Source: Spongilla lacustris (taxonomy: Eukaryota > Porifera > Demospongiae > Spongillida > Spongillidae). From it: a DNA stretch of 64,000 nt. This document shows positions 53,771-64,000 of the stretch, in pieces (within the stretch, counting starts at the first letter, position 1; every line of letters starts with the position of its first letter). A model generated the notes under the pieces. The model saw only the letters and a program-made list of their open reading frames with translations. It did no database searches and was not told where the DNA came from. Where the stretch lies: contig OX442433.1 in assembly GCA_949361645.1 (NCBI GenBank), positions 6,046,816-6,110,815 of the forward strand, given 5' to 3'. Both the position numbers and the translations under genes were made by a program.

Positions 53771-53787
53771 ATCCAAATTCTATGCGC

Positions 53788-56209
53788 CAATACAAAGTTG
53801 ACATTGCATTGCGCTCTGATTGTACTACGGTACAAATACGATTGTAACCGCAAATAATTACACACCTGTCACCTTACACATCTGCACACAGTGAACACCT
53901 TATACATCTGTACACAGAGGACACCTAACACATCTGTACACCGTACACATCTGCACACCTTACACATCTGCACACAGAACACCTTACACATCTGTACACC
54001 TTATACATCTGTACACCTTATACATCTGTACACCTTACACATCTGCACACAGAGGACACCTTACACATCTGTACACCTTACATACCTGCACACAGTGAAC
54101 ACCTTACACATCTGCACACAGGAACACCTTACACCTTACCCACCTGTACACAGAGAACACCTTACACATCTGTACACAGAAAACACCTTACACATCTGCA
54201 CACAGAGGACACCTTACATACCTGCACACAGAACACCTTACACATCTGCACACAGAGAACACCTTATACATCTGTACACAGAGGACACCTAACACATCTG
54301 TACACCGTACACATCTGCACACCTTACACATCTGCACACAGAACACCTTACACATCTGTACACCTTATACATCTGTACACCTTACACATCTGCACACAGA
54401 GGACACCTTACACATCTGTACACCTTACATACCTGCACACAGTGAACACCTTACACATCTGCACACAGGAACACCTTACACCTTACCCACCTGTACACAG
54501 AGAACACCTTACACATCTGTACACAGAAAACACCTTACACATCTGCACACAGAGGACACCTTACATACCTGCACACAGAACACCTTACACATCTGCACAC
54601 AGAGAACACCTTACACATCTGCACACAGAGGACACCTTACACATCTGTACACATCTGTACACAGAGGACATCTTACACATCTGCACACAGAGGACACCTT
54701 ACACATCTGTACACAGGAACACCTTACACATCTATACATAGAGAACACCTTACACATCTGTACACAGGAACACCTTACACCTTACACATCTGTACACAGG
54801 AACACCTTACACCTTACACATCTGTACACAGGAACACCTTACACATCTGTACACAGGAACACCTTACACCTTACACATCTGTACACAGGAACACCTTACA
54901 CATCTGTACACAGGAACACCTTACACCTTACACATCTGTACACAGGAACACCTTACACATCTGTACACAGGAACACCTTACACCTTACACATCTGTACAC
55001 AGGAACACCTTACACATCTGTACACAGGAACACCTTACACCTTACACATCTGTACACAGGAACACCTTACACATCTGTACACAGGAACACCTTACACCTT
55101 ACACATCTGTACACAGGAACACCTTACACATCTGTACACAGGATAGAGAACACCTTACACATCTGTACACAGGAACACTTTACACATCTATACATAGAGA
55201 ACACCTTACACATCTGTACACAGGAACACCTTACACATCTATACATAGAGAACACCTTACACATCTGTACACAGGAACACCTTACACCTTACACATCTGT
55301 ACACAGGAACACCTTACACCTTACACATCTGTACACAGGAACACCTTACACATCTGTACACAGGAACACCTTACACATCTGTACATAGAGAACACCTTAC
55401 ACATCTGTACACAGGAACACCTTACACATCTGTACACAGGAACACCTTACACATCTGTACATAGAGAACACCTTACACATCTGTACACAGGAACACCTTA
55501 CACATCTATACATAGAGAACACCTTACACATCTGTACACAGGAACACCTTACACCTTACACATCTGTACACAGGAACACCTTACACATCTGTACATAGAG
55601 AACACCTTACACATCTGTACACAGGAACACCTTACACATCTATACATAGAGAACACCTTACACATCTGTACACAGGAACACCTTACACCTTACACATCTG
55701 TACACAGGAACACCTTACACATCTGTACATAGAGAACACCTTACACATCTGTACACAGGAACACCTTACACATCTATACATAGAGAACACCTTACACATC
55801 TGTACACAGGAACACCTTACACATCTGTACATAGAGAACACCTTACACATCTGTACACAGGAACACCTTACACATCTGTACACAGGAACACCTTACACAT
55901 CTGTACACAGGAACACCTTACACATCTGTACACAGGAACACCTTACACGTTACACATCTGTACACAGGAACACCTTACACCTTACACATCTGTACACAGG
56001 AACACCTTACACATCTATACATAGAGAACACCTTACACATCTGTACACAGGAACACCTTACACATCTGCACACCTTTTATAGAAGTTTGTAATGACCAAG
56101 GCAGTAGCAAAACACAAACAAAGCGCAATGTAATTATTTGTGGTTACAATCGTATTTGTACTGTTGTACAATCATAGCATAATGCGTTGTTAACTTTTGT
56201 ATTCTATCG
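53788..56209. mobile_element. Inverted-repeat element containing an expanded 25-bp minisatellite, copy 2
   Basis: Left arm (about 53788-53862) has CAATACAAAGTTGACATTGC, TCTGATTGTACTACGG, TACAAATACGATTGTAACCG and CAAATAATTACAC. Right arm (about 56129-56209) is the inverse, with TGTAATTATTTGTGGTTACA, ATCGTATTTGTACTGTTGTA, CAATCATAGC and AATGCGTTGTTAACTTTTGT. Arms of about 70-80 bp match those at 28.75/30.17 kb. Apart from the minisatellite, the interior is about 60 bp. Confidence 0.82.
53865..56080. repeat. 25-bp minisatellite, about 88 copies with higher-order structure
   Basis: The unit is ACACATCTGTACACAGGAAC plus ACCTT, with the variants GAGGACACC, ATAGAGAACACC and ACCTTACACC. A block of about 365 bp (from about 53893) is repeated almost exactly (from about 54258), and in the 3' part pairs of units alternate regularly. 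Open frames are artefacts. Confidence 0.97.
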
Positions 56210-56328
56210 CTTGTGGGGATATTTGCACATTGTGTACCAAAATGCTTCATTTGAGTCACAAATTATAATGTAGGGGCTAATAAAGAGAACATAATATGAA
56301 ATATTCATTTGGAGTTACCGGTACTTTC

Positions 56329-56376
56329 CAGTAGCGGATCCAGGGGGGGGGGGGGGGGGGGGGGCACAACGGGCCC

Positions 56377-56408
<32 letters not shown>

Positions 56409-57145
56409 GAGGGTCCCGCCCCTACGTATACACGTACTTGTACGACTATGTGTACGTGAACATATGCAAACGCAGCGCAGAGATATAGCTACGGCAGAAA
56501 TGGCCTATACGTACATAATGATACATGGGTCAGGCCATGTATGAATATGATTGCTTTTATCGCGTGACGTAATAGCATTCGGCTCTACAATAGAAGTACA
56601 GGCAAAAGGTATGTTACATTAGCCGGCCGTTTAGCGTATGTTTTTCAATTTTCCCTCTAGAGAGCATATCGAAAAGTATCAAAAACCGAGCATAACCCCA
56701 AAATTAGCCCATGTATTTCCTTGGAGGCAAATAAAGCCCACGCGTCATGTGACCATATGAAAAAGGTAGTATTTCAATTTTTTCTAAACGAATAAACGGT
56801 GAGTTCAACTTCAGATTATGTGCTATCAACGGCGATGCATCGGCGCATTGAACATATAGCGGCTGAGCTCTTGATCTGTCAATCCCCAGCCTCGAACAGT
56901 AATTACATTTTTAGTGCAGTTTTTACGTACTTTTTGGGGGGGGGGGGGGGGGGTTTCTACGCAAAAAGCGTTGGCTTCTGGGGCTCCGCCCCAGACCCCG
57001 GTGGGGGAGCTTACAGCGCTCCCCCACACCCCCTAGTCCCGCACCCTCCCCGGGGCGGCCCCGCCTACTAATTCGCCCCACCCCTCGCCACACCCTCGCC
57101 GGTGCCCCCCCCCCCCCCCCCTCCCAATTCCTGGATCCGCCACTG
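56329..57145. mobile_element. hAT-like non-autonomous element
   Basis: Ends CAGTAGCGGATCCAGG and CCTGGATCCGCCACTG are inverted repeats of the CAGTGGCGGATCC type. Inside are G and C runs, and TGGGGCTCCGCCCCA and GGGGGAGCTTACAGCGCTCC palindromes shared with 25.5-26.0 kb. 817 bp, no transposase. No clear 8-bp target duplication. Confidence 0.75.
56346..56408. repeat. Poly-G then poly-C tracts
   Basis: A G18 run and, after ACAACGGGCCCGTG, a C run of about 28. Self-complementary and probably unreliable in length. Confidence 0.9.
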
Positions 57146-57548
57146 CTTTCTGATGAAAAGAGGTGCTGAGGTTGCTTTCGGATGAATTACTCTACCACAA
57201 TGAATATGGCTATAAATATGCACATCGTAGTGAATATGCAAGACTCAATATTCCATTCTATCAACTTCTATGCTTGAGGAGGAGGGTACTACAGGTACCA
57301 AATTGACATTAATAAATAGATTGGTAAAGTATTGGCACATTTATAGATAAATAGTTCACTCTCAAACCAACCACAACCCACATGCAGCTAGGTATGAATA
57401 GCGATATACCGATATTCAACGCTACTCATGGCCGATCGGATTGTTCTGCTATCAGTAATGCGCTTGCAGCAGTCTACAAGAGAAAACAGAGAGAACCAGT
57501 AACAAGGGCATAAAAATGTTATGACATCAATTCCTTCTTAATAAAATC
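57146..57548. other. Spacer, nothing recognised
   Basis: AT-rich stretch between two hAT-like elements without coding signal. Confidence 0.4.
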
Positions 57549-57674
57549 ATTGGCGTTTGGTGCCCCCTAGTATTACGGCACCCCATTATTTTTGGCCCGC
57601 AGAGGGGGCCTGAGTCCCCAGGCCCGCCCCCCCCCCCCCCCCCCCCCCCCCCCCCGCCGGCCACAACGCCACTG
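57549..57674. mobile_element. Short hAT-like element with poly-C core
   Basis: Left CATTGGCGTTTGGTGCCCCC and right CGGCCACAACGCCACTG are inverted ends of the CAGTGGCGT type, enclosing a C run of about 26. 126 bp. Confidence 0.55.
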
Positions 57675-59660
57675 GATGTGAACTTTGATACTGTTTAATA
57701 GTAACGGGAATGGACTCGGGCAAAAACTCCAAAGTCGACTTGTGTGAACCTCAGCAATCAGATTTTGATTTCTTCTTCAATAAGGTTTATCTACCCATAG
57801 AAATCTCAATATCAGCCAATAGTACAATCCAGTATGGCCAAAACCCCAGTCATATTTCAGTCCAATGAGTTGGCCTGCATCCTTAATGGATTGGATTTCC
57901 CTATGGTGCAGCAAGTAGTGAAGTTGGGTTCAGTTACCTTCAACGTTAGGTGCATCATCCACTATACCATTCTCCATCTGCTATTATAACAAGGTGGTGT
58001 TGTAGACGCCTCAGAATTTCTTTAGTTACCAGGTATTGGCTGATCGAACTATTCCAGGGCAGTGGCATTTTATGCAAAAAGTACCACTGCAGCTGACATT
58101 CAAACTTTACCTGCTCACATGTGTATGCTTTGATACTGTCAGGATGAACTGCACTTTTGTTGTACATGAAAGGTCACAGCTTTGCCCAACAGGCTGGATC
58201 CTTCTATCTCAGGACCATCATTGTGTGCCACAGGCAGTGAACCTTCATCTCCTCAGGTTGGAGATTCTGCCATCAGGCGAGCCAGTAAGGCAATTAAGTT
58301 TTGTTGATCTATTGCATACGACTCAGGGAAACTGATCTGATCATTCAGCTTGTTGCAAATATCGAACGATAAGACAAAAATAAACAGTTCTGCATTTGTC
58401 CAAACCGTGCATTTGTAGAGAACAAAAAAGGTTGTACTTCATTCTCGTACCCGGTCCCATTTTTCTCCTGGTTGTTCTTCCTTTATTTTCACATAACTTG
58501 GGGCAGGAACAATTCTAGGGAATGAAAACATTCGCATACTCGCTTCAGTGGTTATATAATGGTGGTTGTGTTAGCAACTAACATATGTTAGTGCATCCTG
58601 CACCAGAACGGACTCTCGACAATCGGATACAGTTCCTATTTCGCTCTAAAACAGTCTCAATACTAGTGGTGCAATAATGTGTATTGTGGTCTGAGCACAG
58701 TTAAATTAACTATCGTACGTTAATTCGTACTATAAGCCACACCTGTATTTAACGATAGAATTCTTTGGAGTGACACTTTTGTTATAGTAAAGGGCTTTTG
58801 TCAAAATGCCTTCACTCCAGTAAACTGTTAGAGCTGAAAGACGAGCTGAATTCTCGAGAGCAAGTAGCCCTATTGAAAGAACAAGCAAGTATAAGAGCAC
58901 ATGTTCATTTATTATATGAAGACGATCAGTATTCAAAACAATATTTTGTGTTTGATGAAGGAGCAGTATCACAATAACCCTGAAATAGACAGAAGTTTTC
59001 GAACTAATACTAGATGCCTAGAAATAGCAGTATCACCAGAACCCCGAACCAATGCGAGCTGTGATGAGAAATCACTAGGCCTACGATTCAAATCCAGAGC
59101 AAATAGAATGTGCTACCACTAAGGCCATACGAAGAAATCTACCAATGAAGGTATTTGGGTATAGTGCTTCGATCGTTGTATGTGTGACGCTTTATGTTAG
59201 CTGGATGTGCTTGCTGGACGAAAAAAAGGCTCAACACTGTAGAGTAACCCAAAGGTATGCCGTGCATAGCTACCTACTTTTAATGGGTACATGTGCAGGT
59301 GCTCCAGTACTGGTTTGTGTGAGGTCTGATAGCTGATATCATCAGGTGTCTATCAATGCGTGACTTCAGTAATATTTTACACATATATGAGCTGTCTGAT
59401 CAAATGTTGATACCAGTGATAATCCAACCTGACTATGTTATATGATGTGTTGAGAGTTCAATCAAATCTGTTTGCCTAAAGTAGGCAACAATGAACGAGC
59501 TGGGTCTCGTGATACCCCCACCTTGAGTGGATAATACGCATATGTCTGATGTGCAGATATTGCGGGGGACCTTCTCCCATGGCAAATAGAAGTACAAAAT
59601 AACATGTACCACAAATACACAATTGATGCTTGTGTGCTATGAATGCACAAAACAACTAAA
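57675..59660. other. Spacer with unrecognised frames
   Basis: Open frames such as 58036-58335 (plus) and 57955-58167 (minus) overlap each other and match nothing I recognise. No intron signals or repeats stand out. Confidence 0.3.
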
Positions 59661-59662
59661 CA

Positions 59663-59666
<4 letters not shown>

Positions 59667-59731
<65 letters not shown>
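59667..59731. repeat. GT dinucleotide microsatellite
   Basis: About 32 uninterrupted GT units. Confidence 0.97.
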
Positions 59732-59736
<5 letters not shown>

Positions 59737-60639
59737 CACATTTACACATATGTACTACATGTAAAGGGGAGGCAGAATATCCTATTTACACATGCTTGGA
59801 ACATACATGTGAGTGCCTCTGCCTCTATTGCAATACGAAATTGTATAAGCTGCATTTGCAATCACACAAGAAGCTCTTTCTTTCTGCCTACATTCTACAA
59901 TCACTTGCTATCTAGTTGTCCTACAGCTCAGTACTGCTAATACACAATGACCACGCGCATGTCATACCAGCACACCTTACAACACTAATAGCTTTCCACA
60001 TAAAGAGTGCCATTACGGAATAGTGTACTCTCCTTTTGTTTGTCACTGAAGTCGATATGCATATATTATAATCATAAATATACAATAGTGGTGCAAGTGA
60101 TTCCTACTGATGAAGTTCCAAGTGTAAAGGTTCGCCTATTTAATGCATTCACACCAATATGTAAGTTGACTGTAGTGAAAATTTTATTTACAATTTTATG
60201 CGTATATAAATAGGAGATTTCTACATGACTTGTTCACCCAATTGGTATCTACAAATCTACATCACCAACTTTAATTAAATTTCAATGTCTTTTTAACTTA
60301 CCTGTCTGTTATGTTATGTTATTGCAGATATGTACATGGTCACCCAGGTAAGATAAAAAGGAGTGAAACAAGAAAAATAATAGGTGATGTAAGATTTGTA
60401 GACACCAATTGAATAAGCAAGGAATTACGGAAATTACACATTCATATATTATACAGACCTACATATCAGTCTTATTAATAAATGACGTTTCCATAATTGG
60501 TGTCTAAAAAAAAAATTAATATTACATGTACAAAGCAAAGATTATAATAACACACAAAACACACACAAACAACTACAGAAGCTACTAAATATATATTATG
60601 TACAAAAGAAACATGAGAAGCTGTGCTGAAATTCATTCT
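59732..60639. other. AT-rich spacer
   Basis: A possible exon-like frame QVIPTDEVPSVKVRLFNAFT lies at 60091-60150, and a tiny TTGCAG|...CAG|GTAAGA segment at about 60328-60350. Too little to call a gene. Confidence 0.25.
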
Positions 60640-61960
60640 GGCAGGTATGGAAGCCCAGCTCCATCTTCAATCTCCATCCTTCTCCTCCATTTCACTCTAC
60701 TGCCGCGAATGCACAGATTTGTAGCACGAAGGACAGCAAAAAGCATTCTTGCACACACATAGCCCAGCTCTTAACTGTAAGACTTGTGCCAAATTGCAGC
60801 TATTTTTTCAGCCAAATGACATATAAATATCTTTGCCTCAAAACCCAGTGCCCCATCAGCTGTCACAACAAATGGTGTAAAAGATGCATTAATTGTTTCA
60901 GCAGCTTGTGAGTTTTTTTTTTTCTTAGTGTGTTCAATCAAGGAAAGAACTGCACCCACATCACGATGCAAGTAAGAATTCGCATCTGAATCCACTACTC
61001 GAACATCAAAAAAGTAGCTTGAGGCTGCCATACACCACGAACAGAAAGATCAGCAACCAAAGCAGGAACCTTTTCATGGTCGTTGGGTTCTCTTACAACA
61101 GGTTCTCTCACAACATCTTTCTATGCAATTGAAGCCAAGTCACCAAGGGCATGACTAAATCACCCTTCCTACAATCAAGGGCATGTCCAGTGCTGAACTG
61201 ACCACCACAACCATCACACAGAGCTGGCAATCGTAGTAATGGTCGATGATATCTCAGTGCCAGTGAGTCCCGAAATTCAGTGGCAGATAGATCAAAATGA
61301 TGGTATGCCATTGGTATCACTGTCAACCATGCTGAGGTCTTTCCATCAATTCCTTGTTATATAGCTCTCTTCTTGTTTTCATCAAAGGTTTGTAGAACTG
61401 AATTCAGAAGGTTCTGGTATTGGATTTCAATGTCATGATTTAATTCCCGGTGTAGCTTTGAAAGGTGGTCTATGTGATTAAATACTGAGAAGGATGAATT
61501 ACATTTCATTGCATCAACTATATGAGCTGTACATTTTCTTGAACTTGCAAAGGAAGATACAGCTGTTGATTAAGGATCTCTAATTCCCAGTCCTCCATGA
61601 CGGGCTGGAAGTGAAAACAGTTTCTTTTCAGAGTCACTTACGGAGTAAAGCTGGCCAAAAGATGTCATTCAATGCATTGCACAGGTTTTCAAAGTAAGGA
61701 TTCACAATTTGGTACCACTCTTTGCAGGTAAGACCATTGGAATTGCAGTGATTTGGAAAGAGCTCCAAATGCAGCCTGGGGGTATAATTCGGCAGCCTCA
61801 GCCAATACACCCACTTCAGATTGTCCAAGTTTTAACCTTCTGTAAAACAAAAGCATGCACATCCTCTTCCTCCTCCCAAGAAATGATGTCCTACCCTTCA
61901 AACTCAAAAGCCATGAAAGCTTATAAATTATGCACTACAGCATTCACTTAAAGTAGTGTT
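60640..61960 (-). pseudogene. Non-LTR-type retroelement C-terminal fragment
   Basis: In minus order: FSLPARHGGLGIRDP (about 61620-61575), AWLTVIPMAYHHFDLSATEF and RDSLALRYHRPLLRLPALCD, then GCGGQFSTGHALDCRKGDLV (61330-61150). After a frameshift come FFDVRVVDSDANSYLHRDVG and FTPFVVTADGALGFEAKIF (61031-60771), then a decayed tail (VKWRRRMEIEDGAGLP, about 60690-60650). This is the post-RT region of a retroelement family common in marine invertebrates (C-x2-C...H...C motif visible). RT itself is absent, so the copy is 5'-truncated. Confidence 0.8.
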
Positions 61961-62330
61961 CCATCTAAAAAGAGGCGTGGAACACGTCAGAAGCATTAGG
62001 TTCTGTAAGAGGTTGTAATCTTTTATTTGTGTATGTTAGAGGTCGTAATGTAGACTTTGATAAGAATTATTAAAGCTTTTCCCACTTGCATATGTTTCCA
62101 GTTTTGTGCACTTTTATGAATAAATATGTCTCGTGTCAGGGAAGCAATATTTTATAGAATACACATTTTTATACTTTAGATAATCCTTTCAGCATACTCG
62201 TTACTATCGTGGACATTGATAGCCCTAGAAACCCCCAAAATAAAAAGTTCATCATCAAATATCATAGTTTCTTGGAGATATCAAATACGCAAATATTGTA
62301 TACAACATTATAGTACAGACAAACACAAAT
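61961..62330. other. Spacer, nothing recognised
   Basis: AT-rich, no coding or repeat signal. Confidence 0.4.
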
Positions 62331-62334
62331 GTTA

Positions 62335-62695
62335 AGAGCTAACAAGTACACACAACACTACCATCTATACACAAGTACACACACTACCATCTACACACAA
62401 GTACACACAACACTACCTTCTATACACAAGTACACACAACACTACCATCTATACACAAGTACACACAACACTACCATCTATACACAAGCACACACAACAC
62501 TACTATCTATACACAAGCACACACAGCACTACCATCTATACATAAGTACACAAGTACACACAACACTACCATCTATACACAAGTGCACACAACACTACCT
62601 TCTATACACAAGTACACAAAACACTACCTTCAATACACAAGTACACACAACACTACCATCTATACACAAGTACACAACACTATCATTTATACAAA
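62335..62695. repeat. About 28-bp minisatellite, about 12 copies
   Basis: Unit ACACAACACTACCATCTATA plus CACAAGTAC. Open frame on the plus strand is an artefact. Confidence 0.95.
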
Positions 62696-63010
62696 AGACA
62701 AAAGCACACACAATACTCAACACTACAATCATACACACAATATACTAACATCTTGAATGTGTGGCTGTTGTCAGTGTGTGTGTGCGTGCATGTGCGCGCG
62801 TGTGCATGTGGCCTACATGTGCGTTCGTACACGTACACGCAACAAACAACAAACAAAGGCGCGGATTGAAGGTTGGGTTGCGTGTAACTTTCATGCAAAT
62901 GTAAATACTAGTACGCACACAGCAACAAAACGGCCCTACGTTTATCAAAGATCACTTACTAATACAGAATGTAGATCAAAGTACATGTAGGCCTATAGGC
63001 GGGCCTATTC

Positions 63011-63109
63011 CTAGTCTCGGCCCCAGACCCTTCGCAGCAGCGGACCTGTTTTCGCGTAGCGGTGATGTAATCCATCCGCTGCTGCGAATGGGTCTGGGGC
63101 CGATACTAG
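63011..63109. repeat. Palindromic foldback element (arms about 38 bp)
   Basis: CTAGTCTCGGCCCCAGACCC...GCAGCAGCGGA is followed after about 30 bases by TCCGCTGCTGCGAATGGGTC...GGGGCCGATACTAG. Arms differ at about two or three positions. GC-rich in an AT-rich context. Confidence 0.85.
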
Positions 63110-64000
63110 CCTATTCCAATGTTCTGAATAGAACAGCGACTAGTACTAGTATACTATGGGCATTTAATAAACGTATCAACTATTGACACCCATATACTTT
63201 TAAAATCTGAGGAAAGAATTCAGTGGGGTCTAAAAATATTTTGAATACAAAGAAGTACATTGCCTCTGATTCCAAGGTCGACCAAGTCACTATCTAATTT
63301 GAGCTAAGAATTATGAGTGATTGAATACATTAATTAGGTATGAAAAAAGTGCACTTCTCTATGGAAAGTGCTGTTTTGCCAAAAGAAAAGAAATATTTCA
63401 GTATAAAGGGTTGTTTCAATATTGACCCCGATCTAAGTCGAGCAACTTGTAGTTAGCTATTAATAATCAAATTGTTAAAAAGCCATTCATTTTCTATGGA
63501 AGTTATATGGGAATATACGCGACTGCAACAATTGTCAATTCCTTTTGACCGGGCATTTTTCCATATGTAGGGAACACGGCACTTTAATATCACATCTCGC
63601 ATGTATATACACAGTACAACACCCTATGTATAGCAAAACACGATACACAAAAGGGATTATGATGCACACAAAGCGCCTACCTATAGCGCAGAGGCCAGGT
63701 ACGGTACCTCGCGGGGCGTCGTAGACCTGCGCACAATAGGGGATCATACGGGGAAATCCCCCTACACAAACTTAAACATAAACATACAAAAAATGGGTGA
63801 TAGTACCGTGCGTAACATATTATAATCGCACCAATTAAAACATGACGCAACTGAGGTGACCATGCCCAATTTTTTATGGTGATGGATGTATAAAAAATTA
63901 TGTTCCTCCCGAACCAAAAATATAATCTTAAAGCTGCACATAACATTATTCAGTCTGTATCGAATCATGATATGGAACAGCGTTTTGTCGTAGTGGTAGT
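63110..64000. other. Spacer, nothing recognised
   Basis: No supported gene. Overlapping minus-strand frames at 63535-63968 lack any recognised motif. Confidence 0.4.

Noticed and set aside
56799..57071. 90-codon plus ORF
   Set aside because: It crosses a poly-G run and hAT palindromes; composition is repeat-driven.

Overview
The window is animal nuclear DNA. It has spliced metazoan housekeeping genes with many very short introns (about 50-90 bp), plus invertebrate-type retroelements (BEL/Pao, Ty3/gypsy, a tyrosine-recombinase relic, a non-LTR relic), hAT-like and other short inverted-repeat elements, and a very high load of micro- and minisatellites. A marine invertebrate such as a sponge fits best, but the species cannot be named from this sequence alone.

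Region 1 (1-16.2 kb) is compact and gene-rich. I reconstructed six genes with phase-consistent splice junctions: STMP1-like (minus), MRPL38 (plus), GMPR (plus), PDCD6/ALG-2 (plus), NGDN (minus) and a probable RBIS (plus). STMP1/MRPL38 and NGDN/RBIS are head-to-head pairs whose start codons lie 129 and 74 bp apart. PDCD6 and NGDN are convergent, with stop codons about 170 bp apart. The longer introns act as sinks for minisatellites, inverted-repeat elements and foldback hairpins. The genes share no pathway: mitochondrial micropeptide, mitoribosome, purine salvage, calcium sensing and ribosome biogenesis. Two of them (NGDN and RBIS) plausibly share a bidirectional promoter and a role in ribosome making.

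Region 2 (16.2-30.2 kb) holds no confident host gene. It contains an inverted-repeat element around a reverse-transcriptase tail, broken Ty3/gypsy pieces on both strands, a minus-strand cysteine-rich gene of unknown function, a tyrosine-recombinase relic, hAT-like termini around poly-C tracts, and a 1.2-kb 25-bp minisatellite enclosed by long terminal inverted repeats.

Region 3 (30.2-44.7 kb) is dominated by two decayed minus-strand LTR retroelements, BEL/Pao and Ty3/gypsy. They are fused head-to-tail without any LTR between them. A duplicated dispersed repeat family lies on both outer sides.

Region 4 (44.7-53.8 kb) has an unusual tandem array of about four copies of an exon-like cassette (blocks A-B-C-D). 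Splice signals and phases recur, but several copies are frameshifted. The encoded protein is not recognised. A large AT-rich insertion interrupts copy 3.

Region 5 (53.8-64 kb) contains a second, larger copy of the inverted-repeat-bounded 25-bp minisatellite (2.2 kb), hAT-like elements with poly-G/poly-C runs, a 5'-truncated non-LTR retrotransposon tail, another minisatellite and a short palindrome. The most novel-looking items are the two inverted-repeat-bounded minisatellite elements and the tandem exon cassette.
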